The position numbers and the translations under genes were made by a program. From positions 186,001 through 250,000 of the forward strand of contig BDSL01000089.1 of the NCBI GenBank assembly GCA_003116995.1: a stretch of DNA of 64,000 nucleotides, in the 5' to 3' direction. The notes below the pieces were generated by a model, which was given only the letters and a program-made list of their open reading frames with translations, was not told where the DNA came from and did not search any database. Origin of the DNA: Yamagishiella unicocca. Taxonomy: Eukaryota; Chlorophyta; Chlorophyceae; Chlamydomonadales; Volvocaceae. Shown in pieces: positions 1-11,651 of the stretch (position 1 is the first letter of the stretch; each line of letters opens with the position of its first letter).

Positions 1-1
1 C

Positions 2-3000
2 AGCAGCCAGGTCAGCAAGCTGGCCCACATCTGCCGCCTGGCGGAGTTCTCCGGGCTGCCGGTGAAGGCCGTGCTGCCGATGGTGGAGGACGGGGGCGGC
101 AGGTGGCGCGTGCTCAAGGGTGAGGCCGAGCTGCGGGCGGCACTGGCGAGCGGCGAGGTGGAGGTCGGGATCGTGCAGGAGGAGGGCACGGAGCTGACGC
201 AGGCGCTTGGTGACCTGGTTGACGTGAGTGGCGTGGGCTGCTGCTTCTGCTCGTCGTGCTGCTTCTGCTTCTGCTCGTCGTGCTGCTGCTTCTGCTCGTC
301 GTTCACCCCCAGTGGAACTGGATTTCCAAGGTTGCCGGTTTTGTAATTCTGGGAGGTGCCGCGTAGACACGTATGCGTGCATACCCACCCTGCTGTCTGT
401 CTACCCGCGAATACATATACAGCTATTTACTTCATGGCCCTCAACTGAAGACGGGCTGTATGCTTTCAGTCCTGCAAGACCTCTGTAGAAATGAAAACCG
501 GCGGGAGTAGTAATGCCTAGAAATGTAGGCCGGGAGTAGTAACGCGCCTGCTGCTGCGCTGTCCCGTCGCCTTGTCTGCGGACGAACGTCGGCACATGCA
601 GGCGGGGCTGTGGCGGTACGAGGTGATGCTCCACCTCGGCTCGCTGTCCCTGGACGCGCTGGCGGAGCTGGAGGCCGCGCAGCTGTACCACCCGGACATC
701 AAGGCGGAGAACATGGTCGTCATGCTCGCGCGGGAGGCGGCGGCCGTGGCGGAGGCCAGCAGGGCTGCTGACGTGGACGCCATGAGCTGCACCCGTGTGC
801 GTGTCATCGACACGGATGACGCGACGCAGGCTTTCGAGCCGCACCCGCGGTACCCTCAGGCCCCCGACACGGTGGCCAAGAGGGTCGGTGCAGGGGCGTC
901 GCAGGCGGCGGCAGCGGACCGCTTCGTCAACACGGTCGTGATGTGGCCGCCTGAGGTGGTTTCCGGGCTGGACCCAGTTGGCGACACGGGGAAGGTGGGT
1001 GGGTGGGTTTTGGACTTTTGGTTGGTTGGAGAGGGCTCAATGCTCGCTGCTGGCTGGGCTGGTTGGCTGGCTGGCCTAACAGGGGGTTTGTTCGTGCGTC
1101 GTTCGTACCACCGCTCTGCATCGGATGCCCTCCGCACGGTTTGGCTGCCGTACGTACTACAACCCTAAAACCCTAAAACCCTATTATCGCACCCGCCGAT
1201 AGCGTGCATCGATCGTAACAGCGCGTTAGGTGGCTGCTGCCGTGCTAGTGTAGGCGACCTGGATGCCCGTTAGCTTGTCCTGCCCCCACAGCAGTCTTCC
1301 CCTGTCGCGGACACTGTGCCGGCAAAAGCACAGGGCTTGACAAAAGCTGCCCATCGCACATCCGTCCACAACGGGTCAACGGCATAGGCGATCTGGATGC
1401 CCGTTACCTGCCCATCACACATCCGTCCACCACCTTACTCGGCCGCCCACCCCCCCCCCTGCAGATCATGCGATGGCGCGTGGGGCTGCTGCTGGTCACC
1501 ATGCTGTACGGCGGCATACCCCCCATCTGGGGCGTCGAGCTGCCCCCCTGTTCCGCCCCCAGGGAGCTAGCGCTGGGGCTGCTACGGCCGGGCGCCCCCG
1601 CCGACCTGTCCGAACTCATCCAGCGGCTGTGCCAGCCCGACCCGGAGCTGCGGAGTTGCTCGCTGGGGGCGGCCGCCCGCCGTATGTCAGACCTGCAGGA
1701 CGCATCGCGGCGGCAAAGGCTGTTTGTCAGCGACAAGGTGAGAGCGTGGATGGGTGGGCGGGTGGGCGGATGGCTGGGGGTGTGGCGTTGTTGTTGTAAC
1801 GGTTACCGGGTACAGTGGGTTCCAGACCAAGAGGTAGACCCATCGAGCACATCGGCTGACACTGAGGAAGACGGAGGAGACAAAGACCGGGTGGGTGGGT
1901 GGGTGGGTGGGTGCTGCTGTGTAGCCGCTTGTGGTGATGGGATGTCCGCAGCAACGTCCTGCCGTCGTGAGCGCCTTGCTGTGTGTTCCCGCTAAGCCGA
2001 GGGAAACTCCACGGATAATCAGCAGTCGGGGCGGCGTAGCGCACGACCCAGCGACGGGCGGCGAAGCGGACTGACCGGTGGAAGGCGACGTGTGAGAGAG
2101 AACAAAAAGGAAAGCAAACGAAAGCCCGACCCTCTCCGACCCAGCGACTGCACCCAGGGCTTGCTGTGCGTGTGCCGCCTGCTGCCGCCTGCTGCCGCCT
2201 GCTGCCGCCTGCTGCCGCCTGCTGCCGCCTGCTGCCGCCTGCTGCCGCCTGCTGCCGCCTGCTGCCGCCTGCTGCCGCCTGCTGCCGCCTGCTGCCGCCT
2301 GCTGCCGCCTGCTGCCGCCTGCTGCCGTCCCGCCGAGCGATAGCTGCTGTCAGGGGTTTCGGAGAGCCTGCAGAGCATCGTCGGGCAGCTCATTCGGATG
2401 AACAACAAGCCGCCAGCCGACGGGGCATCAGCATCAGACGGCGTCATTGGCGCCGCCGGCGACGAGTTGCTCGACGGCCTGAAGGACCTGATGCCGCTGC
2501 TGGATCTGGTGCTGCTGGAGTACCAGGAGGCGGGGGACCGCGAGGTGGTGACCTCCCTGCTGTGCGCACTGGTGGCCGTCAGCGCAAAACACGACCAGGA
2601 GCTGCTGGAGCTGGATACGTCGCTGCTGGAGCTGGTGCGTCCAACGCGCTATGCGTCTCTTGCCTTTTCGCTCGTGCATGTATGGCGTTTTGCTTTTTCG
2701 TACGTGTGTGGGCGGTTCACGGATCGCGCACGCAAAGGTGCGGAGTCAAGGACCGGATGTTGGTCAGAATGTTTGCAGTGTAACACACGTGCCGGCGGCA
2801 GGCTTGCACGATTTGTGCACGTGCCGTAGCCGTCCGAGGGCCGTTCGTAACTGTTTTTCGTGCGCTGCCCGTGGGCTCGGCCATCTAGCTGTCTACCTAG
2901 ACAGCGTACGTTCGTACGTGTACTTACGCGCAGCGGTAGTTACGTTCCATCTCCGTATGCAGACAGACAGCGCTTTCCGAAACGCACGCCGCTCGGCCTT

Positions 3001-6000
3001 CCCCGCGCTCCCCCGCCATCATCCCCCCGCTGCCGTACGTACGTTGTGACAACGGTGGGCGCCGTACCTGTCCAGCTGGTGGACAGCCACGGCCGCAACC
3101 TGCTGCACAACTCGGTGGCTGCGGGCGCGGTGTGGGCGGTGGACGCCCTGCTGAGCTCCTGCGCCAGGCTGCAGCACTGCGGCGCAGCGAGCAGGATGCT
3201 GGCGGCCAGGGACAAGGTGCGGCCGCTGTGTACAGATGCTAGGTCGGCTGGCTGAGTCGGCTGGCTGGCTGAGTCGGCTGGCTGACTGAGTCGGCTGGCT
3301 GGCTGAGTCGGCTGGCTGGCTGAGTCGGCACTGGCTGGCGGGGAGCCGCATACTTGGCGTGGAGCTGGGCGGGCGGGGACGATGGAACGTTGGTCTCGGA
3401 GCTGCTCGCTGGGGGAGGCTGCCCGCCGGGTTTCGGAGAGGGGAGCTGGCGCCGGGAGCCTTCGCCTGTGTGTTTTTTCGAGTCCATCCACGTATGTACT
3501 CCAAAACCCTCATCGGTGCCCCAGTCTTTCAACCCTCCCCTCCCCTTGATCACGTGTACACGGTGTACGATGACATGCTCGGCCGTACAGTACGGCAACC
3601 TGCCGTCGCATCTGGGCGCCGCCCACTTCCGCACGCTCACGCTGCAGCGGTTGGTGGACTTCGCGGACATCCAGCGGGACGCCGCCTGCTGCGAGTGGCT
3701 CGACGCAGTGGACCAGGTGCGCAGCGGGACCCGCGCCAGGTCGGGCCGGGACCCGCGGGCAGGTCGGGCCGGGGCCCGCGCCAGGTCGGGCCGGGACCCG
3801 CGGGCAGGTCGGCCCGGGACCCGCGGGCAGGTCGGGCCGGGACCCGTGGGCAGGTCGGGGCGGAGGGTGTTCGGGGGCGCCAGGTGGCTCCGGGAGGGTC
3901 GATGCGCGCTGCGTGCGTGGGTGCGGTGTGTTGCTTTACCGGTAAAGCCGAGAAGCTCGGATCGAACATGGAAGAGGAACAAACTGGACGGTGACCCAAT
4001 GCAGGGAGGCGGGCGAGCGCGATAGTTGCGGCAAGGGTGGAGTGGTGATGCAGGGAGGCGGTGGCTGTTTTTGGCGATGCAGGGAGGCGGTGGCTCGTTT
4101 TGTCGGGTACCTTCGTACGTGCCTCATTTCATTGGTACAGCTAATCCACGTACGCCCCCGTCCGGCACCACAGCGTGCGCCAGGACGGTCAAGTGGTCTA
4201 ATCCAACTGCTGTACACCAGTATCGCCTGCGGTACACCAGTATCATCCGCTGTACACCAGTATCGTATGCTGTACGCCAGTATCGTATGCTGTACACCAG
4301 TATCGCTTGCTGTACACCAGTATCGCCTGCGGCGCCTGCTGTTGGCGCTGCTGCCTGCCTAACCCACCTCATGCGCCCGATCACGCATGCACGACGGCCC
4401 CACGTCGCAGAACGGCAGCTCGCTGCTGCATCTGGTTGCGCAGTGTCCGGTGGAGGTCCGGCCCCGCTTCGGGGTGTGGAAGGGCCCCTGGATCACCTTC
4501 TCTGGCGATGCGGGGTACGTCCAGGAGCTGACTCGGCAGCTGCGCGAGGCCGGCCTGGGGCTGGGGCCCGACCCTGCGGCGGCGGCATGCGGCAGCAGCA
4601 TGCAACAGGATGACCCATGGGCCGAGGGCAGCGACCGAGTCGCCTTTGGAACGGACCGGATCAAGCTCATCGAGGCGCTTCTGCAGTGTCGCCACGCCAA
4701 CCTCGCGGTCTTGTTCGCCCAGGTGGGTGGGTTGCGAGGACGACCCGTGGGTGCGAGAAAAAGCGGTTAGAACAACAGACGTTTCGAGATGCATGCTGGA
4801 GAACTTGGGTGAAGAAAAGGCGGAGGTCGCCCAGGTGGGTGGGTGGGTGGGTTGCAAGAAAAAGGAGAACCCACCGGCGGTGGGTGGATGGGTGGATCCT
4901 GTCCCTGGGTGGTCGTCTAGCCAGCTGTTGGAGTACGCTTGTGTGACAAATACAGCCATGCCAGTTCGCGGGGGGCGTGAGTGTTCCCATCAAAGGGCCA
5001 AAAGCAAAGGAGCAGCCGCCGCCCCGGGTACCTCCAGCGCCGCCCGCCCCGCACTCGTTCCCTCGCCCCCCGTGCTGCTGGGGACGTCCCCCGTGTCGTA
5101 TTGCGCATCGAATCGACGTCCAGATGCATTTGCCTCGTGCGGTTGTTCTGGTTGCAGAACGACGTCAACGAGGACGCGGACTGCGGCGGCGACACCCCGC
5201 TGCACCTCTTCGCGACCCTGGGGGACATCACGGGGCTGAGGCTGCTGCTGGACGGGGGCGGCGAGGCGGCGCGAGGATGCCTGGAGCAGCGCAACAAGGT
5301 GGGTGGGAAAGGCGACCCGTGGGTCGGCATTGACTGGGAAAGCCGGTAAGGAAAACGTTTGGTACACACGTTTGGAGATGCAACAGGGTGGCTGGGTCAT
5401 GTAGGCGCGAGAGGTGACAGCGGGAAATGCATCCACGGCCCTGGCTGGCACCTAGCTGGCACCTAGCTGGCACCTAGCTGGCACCTAGCTGGCACCTAGC
5501 TGGCACCTAGCTGGCACCTAGCTGGCACCTAGCTGGCACCTAGCTGGCACCTAGCTGGCACCTAGCTGGCACCTAGCTGGCACCTAGCTGGCACCTAGCT
5601 GGCACCTAGCTGGCACCTAGCTGGCACCTAGCTGGAGGGGACGTTCAGCCGCGAGGCGAGCATTCAAGGCATGCCACGTGACGGGCGTCAGCAGCGTCTG
5701 CGATTTCCGCCAGCAGCAGCAGGTCATTCGTTCCCCACGGGCCGCCGCCGTTGCATTCCTGGAGGAGTGTACGACGAGGCCTCCAGCCCCCGTGCTATGC
5801 GCCGTACGGTACCTCACCGTACGTACTGCATAAAACCCGCGCGCTCTCCTCCGCCTCCCCCGCACCCCGGCCCCGGCCCCTCCCCCGCAGGCTGGCCGCA
5901 CCCCGGCCCAGCAGGCCCGCTTCTGCCACCCGCTCACCACCAGCGAAGGCGGCAGGCGGCTGCTGAAAGCCGTCTGCATGGTCGGGCAGCAGCGGGGCGG

Positions 6001-6814
6001 CGTCAGGTCCGGCGCGGAGCTGGTGGTGGACCACGAGGACCTGGCCGAGTGGGTCGCCGCCGCCACCTGTTGGGACCCGGAGGCTGACGGGCGCATGCAG
6101 CTCCTGGCGGAAGCGATGTTGGACCCCTGCTGGCCGAGGTCTTCGTCGAGTCCTTCGGCGACCAAAACGCCCTGCCCGCCGCAAGCAGAGAAGTACGAGA
6201 GGAGGAAGGCGGAGGCGCCAGAGCCGCAGTCGCCGCCGCAACAGCCTCCGCCGCCGCAGCAGCAGCAGTCCCTGCCGCAGCCGCTGTCGTTGCCGCAGCA
6301 GCCGCAGCAGCGGCGGCAACTGCAACAGAGTCAGGTCGGGGAGCTGGGGTTGAAGTCATCGTCGGACGAGGTGGAAGCCGAGGCAGCAGCATCGCAGCTG
6401 GCGGCATCAGCGCTGGACGCGGCATCAGCGCTGGACGCGGCATCAGCGCTGGACGCGGCATCCGGCTGCGACTCAAACGTGGCAGGACTCTCGACCTCTT
6501 CTTCCGTCGGCTCGGTGGCAGTACGGGCCGCTGGCCCGGCCGCCGAGGGGCACACACTGGCGGTGACCGCAGGCCTCAGAGCTGCAGTCGCCGCGGCGGC
6601 GGTGGTTTCTGCTGCTGGTCCTGTTCAGGGCGGCGGGGAAAGCGGTGTCATCGGTCGGCGTGTCACACGCGCTATGGCGGCGGCAGCGGCGGCGGCGGCG
6701 GCGGCGGCGGCTGGCCCCGCGGCGGCAGTTGTTGCTGGTGGCGCTGCGGATGGCCCTGCTCGTGCTTCGGCGCGACGGCGCGGACGGGGGGGCGGACGCG
6801 GGGGCAGGTTGTAG
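2..6814 (+). CDS. Kinase-like protein with ankyrin repeats, 5'-truncated by the window
   Basis: Partial gene; the N-terminus lies before the window. Exons inferred from phase: 2-223, 602-994, 1465-1737, 2374-2634, 3076-3216, 3591-3716, 4411-4722, 5158-5298, 5891-6814 (930 codons; all eight introns phase 0). Exon 2 has a catalytic-loop-like YHPDIKAENMVV (Asp, Lys and Asn kept, HRD Arg replaced by Pro), a DFG-position VIDTDD and an APE-like WPPE; exon 3 resembles the kinase C-lobe. Later exons carry ankyrin-type repeats: DSHGRNLLHNSVAAGAVWAV, NGSSLLHLVAQC and GGDTPLHLFATLGDITGLR. The tail (about 6200-6814) is Gln/Ala-rich, then Gly/Arg-rich. Kinase plus ankyrin suggests a signalling scaffold, but substrate and location cannot be read. 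The glycine loop is outside the window, so activity is unknown. The acceptor at 2374 is the least certain splice site. Confidence 0.72.
1161..1183. repeat. Interstitial telomere-type repeat
   Basis: Two and a half copies of CCCTAAAA, the complement of the Chlamydomonas-type telomere unit TTTTAGGG, lie inside an intron of the kinase-ankyrin gene. This supports the algal assignment. It is too short to imply a chromosome end. Confidence 0.7.
1791..1883 (-). repeat. Copy of a dispersed element related to the retrotransposon fragment at 51-52 kb
   Basis: This intronic stretch contains CAGTGGGTTCCAGACCAAGA followed by a recognisable match through to the GACACTGAGGAAGACGGAGG end. The same block occurs at 51470-51540 and 51922-52000, downstream of a retrotransposon coding remnant read on the minus strand. 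I infer it is the 3' end of that element inserted in this intron. Confidence 0.55.
2173..2327. repeat. 10-bp minisatellite, intron of the kinase-ankyrin gene
   Basis: About 15 near-perfect tandem copies of GCTGCCGCCT, just upstream of the acceptor near 2373. It is open in several frames on both strands purely because of repetition, so I do not call it coding. Confidence 0.9.
3240..3335. repeat. Imperfect GGCTGGCTGAGTC-type tandem repeat
   Basis: Alternating GTCGGCTGGCT and GAGTCGGCTGGCTGGCT units fill this part of the intron that follows the exon ending at 3216. No coding signal is visible. Confidence 0.8.
3718..3865. repeat. Imperfect tandem repeat at the start of an intron
   Basis: GGTCGGGCCGGGACCCGCGG-type units (about 20-25 bp, six or so copies) begin immediately after the donor at 3717. 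Copy lengths vary, so the array has partly decayed. Confidence 0.75.
4211..4330. repeat. 20-bp minisatellite, intron
   Basis: Six copies of a 20-bp unit of the form TGTACACCAGTATCGYNTGC, with small substitutions between copies, in the intron before the exon at 4411. Confidence 0.88.
4733..4815 (+). repeat. Dispersed intronic repeat, copy in the kinase-ankyrin gene
   Basis: GACCCGTGGGTGCGAGAAAA, then GCATGCTGGAGAACTTGGGT, starts about 10 bases after the donor at 4723. The same two blocks, in the same order, occur in the last intron of both guanylyl cyclase genes, and the first block recurs in introns of the YLPM1-like and ADAT1-like genes. Confidence 0.75.
5443..5634. repeat. 11-bp minisatellite, intron
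   Basis: About 17 copies of CTGGCACCTAG, essentially perfect, in the last intron of the kinase-ankyrin gene. The perfect copies suggest recent expansion. Confidence 0.92.
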
Positions 6815-7480
6815 GCGGAACGAAAGGGAAGGAGCGGGAAGGAGTGGGAGTGGTGGCGGTCGGCGGGGCTGCGCGGGCGTGCGTGGGCAGCAGGATGGGG
6901 TATTTGTTTATACAAGAATAAGCGTAATAAGTGTACACCTGGTGTCCGCGACAGGTCATGCCTGCTGTGGGGCATGACAGCCAGGCGGGAGTCCGGCCCG
7001 TGTTACGACATGCGGAAATGTGTGCATGAGTGTGATTAGAGCACGAGGAGTACCGCCGGGGTCTGTGGAAAGAGCCCGATGCGAATAATGTGATGGTAGC
7101 GATGAATTACGGTGGTTCGAACGCGGGGGATGGACGCATATCAGACATGCCATGAGGGCCAGCGCGCAAGCAGGCAGGGTGGAGGCCTGAGCGATCCGCA
7201 CTGTGTCATATGCCATGTGGTGTGATGGCGCTGCGACGGGATACTGCTCATCCGATGAAGGGGATGCTGCTGGTAAGGGGCTGCGAGGCTCGCGTGTGCC
7301 TGAGGCGCGCTGGGAAGCTGCCCGCGGCTGGTGTGCGGGCAGTACAGGGTTTGGGGCAAGCGTGCGGAAACCACACATTGCAGTTAGTTGACGACTTTCT
7401 ACGCCAGCGCGAAGCCTCCTGCCGGAGGTACGAACCGTGCAAGACGCGAACTCGCGATTAGACTCTGTACGACGGCGGTC

Positions 7481-7485
7481 TGTAA
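7481..7485 (+). terminator. Polyadenylation signal TGTAA
   Basis: First TGTAA after the stop at 6814. TGTAA is the usual signal of volvocine algae. It implies a 3' UTR of about 0.67 kb; the interval 6815-7667 shows no other coding sequence. Confidence 0.5.
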
Positions 7486-7667
7486 ACTTTTCAGAAGCGA
7501 AAACTACAATTATTAGCATAGCTAAGATGGTAAATAAATGGGTTTGTTAGAGCGTAATTTAAGGAGAACGACAGGATACCTTTAGGCACAGTACCTCCAT
7601 GTCTTATAGACATCGTTTACCAACTTGCGCTAACTCTCGACCTTAGCCTTTATAGTATCGAGGATAC

Positions 7668-10600
7668 ATGGCGCCCCCACCCCCACCACCGCCTCCGGTC
7701 ACGAACACCTTTGACACGCCCGAATATGACGCGCAACAACGCAAGGCACAGCATGGGCCCGCTGAACACCAAACGGAGCAGCTGGCTCGCGACTGTCTTG
7801 AGGAGATTTTGCACCGATTTACGCTTTCGATCCATGAGCACCAAGCGCACAAGCGCACCATAGTAAATGCCATCGAATCGTGCCTGACGACGTGCCTGGA
7901 CGTACTCGAGATGCAATACCCCGCTCGCGAGGACAACCCCGTGTCAGTCATTTCTTTGGAACACAGCAGCTGGGAGCAGGAAAAGCCGCCGGATCCCTGC
8001 TCGTTCGATTCTTGGCTTCGTTCCGCCCTGCCGGAGACGGCGCCAACAGCCCCCAGCACCAGCAACCGTGGGGACTCCTGGGTGATGCAACAGGTGAGCT
8101 GCCGAGGGAGGAGGCGCTTCTCCTAGAGCGTTGCATGCCTCTCTGCCCGGGGCGCGGCAGTTTGGGGGCTCCTAGACTTCACTTGGCGGGGACTCGTGTT
8201 TCGGAGCATCCTGCGCTTCCGCACTGGCAAACTATCTGACCATCCTTCTGTCAGATCACTGCCACACGGACGCGAAAATCGAGGAATCTGCGCCACTAGG
8301 CCCGCGCGGTCCAATCGCCCTTTCCCCAACTCCCCGGCCTCCCCATAACCCCCCTCCACTCCCCTGGGGTCCCCGCCACACCTCTCCAGTTCCTCATGAA
8401 GCAGCCCAGCATGCATCGCAGCGCCTCCATACGCAGCACCGGCAGCGGCCATGGCGACCCAGATGGCACACCCACGCGCCAGGCTGCTGTGGGCTACGCG
8501 CCAGGCGTCACGGGCGGCCATGCGCCGCGGACCCGCGAGGCGATCTCCTCCGGCAGCGCCCGCTCCTTGCACGCCAACAACTCCCGGCGCCACGTCACCA
8601 AGCTGGACACTCGCAAGCTGCTCACTCCGGAGCAGGAGCACCTGGAGGAGCAGCTGCGGCAGGAGCTGCAGCAGCGCAAGACTCAGGAGCAGATGAGTCG
8701 GCGGCTGGAGCAGAAGGACGCGGAGGAGCGCTCCAAGCTGGCCAGCCTGCGCAAGGAGCTCAAGGGGAAGGACTACACGTACGACCATAAGGTACGGCAG
8801 CGGGAGGGGACAGGGGGAGGTGGAGAGGGGCAGTGGGAGAGAGAGAGAGAGGGTGGGTTTTGTGTAGTGGCATGGGTGGTTGTGTCTGTCGGTCGACAGA
8901 CTGGCTTGCGGTTGAGGGAGTGGCGGTGGTGGGGCCGCAAGGGGTGGGTCCAGGGATGGCAAAGGGGTGCGTCGTCGGTACGGCAATAATCGGAGGGATC
9001 GTACGGCATTCGATCTGGACGGCGCGAAGGGGGCGCTGAGAGGAAGGGCCCAGGGGACCGATCGGCGCCGCACGAGATCGGTGGCCATGACCTAAGCAGG
9101 TCTTCGCTGGCTGTGAGCGGCCCTAAGTCACTAAACCTCCTAACACATTAAACCCTTAAAATAAATCCTTAAAAACCTGGCCCCTCCTCCTCCCCCTCCT
9201 CTTGCTGCTGCTGCTCTCCGCAGGGCGAGGTGGTCATCCTCAACGAGTTCGACCCGGACCGCACTCCGCTGGAGGCGCTGTCCGGCCCCGGATTCCGTGT
9301 CGCTGCCCCCGAGGAGAGCAGCCGCATCATCAGCCCCAAGCGCCGCAACACGCTGCGCTCCATGTCCATGCGGAGCGCCGCCACCGACGCGGCCACCGCG
9401 GCGTCGGCGGCACGCAACACGCTCAGCCCCACGGAGATGCGCAGGGAGCGGGACCGGCGGCTGGCCTCCGACTTCAAGAAGATCCTGCCCAAGACGCAGC
9501 CCTCAGCCATGGAGACGCTCTTGCCCGCCGGGGGCGTGACGCTGAGGGGGTGAGTCAGCGAGCGAGCGCGGCGCGGGGCGGGGGCTACAGAAGAGAACCG
9601 GTTATCCGACATGGGAAGTGTAGCTGGTGCATAGGCTTCGGACACCTGGCTTAGACCCACATCCCAGTGCAATCCAAGCACTGATCCACCCTTCGTCCTT
9701 CATCCTTCGTCCTTCATCCCTGCACCTCGACTGCCCTGCCCCGCCCCCTTACCCTCCCCCTTCCGCTCCCCTCGCTCCTCCCCCTCGCTCCACCCCTCGC
9801 CCTCCCAGAGCCGGCGGCGCCACCAAGAGCGGCCCCCTGCGCCAGGCCGCCCCGGGCATCACACGCGAGGCGTATGCCAAGCAGGTCGCCAAGAAGGCAC
9901 TGCAGGCGCAGGCGGAGGTGGGCGGGCAGGGCTTCCCGCCAGTGACCCCCCTGGTGATACCCAGCAGCAGCCCGGCGCCGACGGCGCGCGAGGCGCCCAG
10001 GAGCAACCGCAGCGGCGGAGCTGGCGGCGGCGGAGCTGGCGGCGGCGGAGCTGGCGGCGGCGGAGCTGGCGGCGGCGGAGCCGCCGCCGCCGCCACCGGC
10101 GCTGCCGCCGGCGGTGGAGCCGCTTTGCGGACCGTCACCAGCACCCAGGGCAACGCCGCCGCCATCGCCGCCGCGCGCTCAGCGCTGCAAGCGGATAGGG
10201 TGGGGGATCCGCTGGCGGCGTACGGCGATAACCGGTACGACCCGTTCACGGGGGCCCGCGCGCGGCACCGAAACCAGAGCTCCCAGGAGGCGAGCATGCC
10301 GCCGGTGTCGCCGATGGATATCAACCTGTCACTGACGGGCGCCGGGGACTGGGGCTCCGCGGGGCTGGGGCGGGCGTACGAGGCGCCGCCGTCGCTGCCG
10401 CACAGCAAGCCGACGGAGAAGCAGCTGGCGGAGACAGGTGGGTTGGCTGTGCGGTTGTCATGCCCCAGCGCCGGCACGTGCGGTTCACCGGTGTCCGTGA
10501 TAGGTGAAGACCGCTGTGGGGCATGACACGGTGCTAGGCGGAGGTGGAGGGTTATAATAAGTTAAGAGAACCGGTAACGCGACTGGGGAAATGTAGTGGG

Positions 10601-11073
10601 TGGGAGGTGGAGGGGGGTGGGCACGTGGCAGGGTTTCGAGGGAGACACGTGGCAGGGTGGGGTTACGGAGGCGGCGTGTCGGACCTGATGGGTGGGTGGG
10701 TGGGTGGGTGGGTGGGTGGGGGGCCAGCTGCGGCGGAGGTGGGTCAGGGCGGCTGCGTTTGGCGGCCTGGGCATCAGGGGCGTGGCTTGTTGCACGGCAG
10801 CGGTGACAGGTTGGCCTACAGGATTTGAATCTTTGGATCTGGGGTCCGATGCCCCGCATAATCCCGACGCTATCGGCCTCCCCTTCCAACCCATGATCCC
10901 GGCTGACGCACGCCCCCTCACAACTCCCTCATCGCCGCACAGTGGGGCGCGTCGAGCGGCTGCCTCGGGATCGGGCGCCGCTGCCCACCATGGCACCGCC
11001 GCTGTCGCCGTCCAAGGCGGGGGCCACCAAGACAGCGGACCGGCTCCAATTCCATTCGATCCTGGCGGAATGA
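7668..11073 (+). CDS. C2orf81-like uncharacterised protein (637 residues)
   Basis: Exons: 7668-8093, 8390-8791, 9224-9549, 9809-10437, 10943-11073; phases 0, 0, 2 and 1 join exactly. The start is the only early ATG in frame, followed by eight prolines. The N-terminal ~150 residues are acidic and end in SSWEQEKPPDPCSFDSWLRS. This recalls the tryptophan-containing motif region of animal C2orf81 proteins; I recall the family rather than having compared it. Residues ~215-275 form a charged Gln/Glu/Lys helix or coiled coil (HLEEQLRQELQQRKTQEQMS). Exon 4 has a GGGGA tandem (AGGGGAGGGG-type) and the last exon ends in QFHSILAE. No membrane segment or catalytic motif is visible. The family link is tentative; the gene model is much firmer. 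Confidence 0.62.
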
Positions 11074-11199
11074 GAGCTGACCGGAAATCATGGTGGACCG
11101 ATTGCAGCCAGGGCGAGCGTAAAAGTCGATCGCGAGTCGCTGAGCGGGGCCCTTGCGGATCTCCGCGAGCACGGCTGCTTGATAAGCAGTTCAGATTTT

Positions 11200-11204
11200 T
11201 GTAA
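11200..11204 (+). terminator. Polyadenylation signal TGTAA
   Basis: TGTAA 127 bases after the stop at 11073, a typical spacing for these algae. Confidence 0.6.
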
Positions 11205-11651
11205 GACACATGAGCAGATATGAACAAACTCATGCGTTCTTCCAGGCGTCTAAGCATGCGACCCGTGGTTCAAGGTGTGATAGGTTGACAGGCGGCACGC
11301 TTGTCGTCAAACCGTTTCACATGCCTTATCGCTTGGCCTGTGTGCATTAGGTTGACAGCTCTAGCGGATTTTGCCTTGTTTGGCGTCCAGTGGCAGGTGT
11401 AAATGGAAATACCGGTACAGGACATTGTTCTGCGCAAGCACGCACAAACTAAATTATATAAACTCGGTATTAAATAAATCTATAGATTCAACGGACAGGA
11501 GGCAGTTCCACGTTAAACATACGTTCAGCATACTGCAAAGACCACAATCCCTGCTGCACGCCTTTCAGTAACGCTTGAATATCTTACGCCTGGTGTTCTT
11601 GATCGCTAATGCCACCTGACACTTCAGCAGCATAGGGGGCATCGCGACGCC
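11205..11651. other. Intergenic and 5' region of the RING gene
   Basis: AT-richer than its surroundings. It contains TTATATAAACTC near 11453, a possible TATA-like site about 200 bases before the next start codon. No gene seen. Confidence 0.35.

Noticed and set aside
2092..2783. Long open frames across the GCTGCCGCCT array
   Set aside because: They owe their length to repeat periodicity; the flanking exon frame and splice phase place the array in an intron.
2173..5634. Regularly spaced repeats as a CRISPR array
   Set aside because: Units are directly tandem without unique spacers and lie in introns of a eukaryotic gene.
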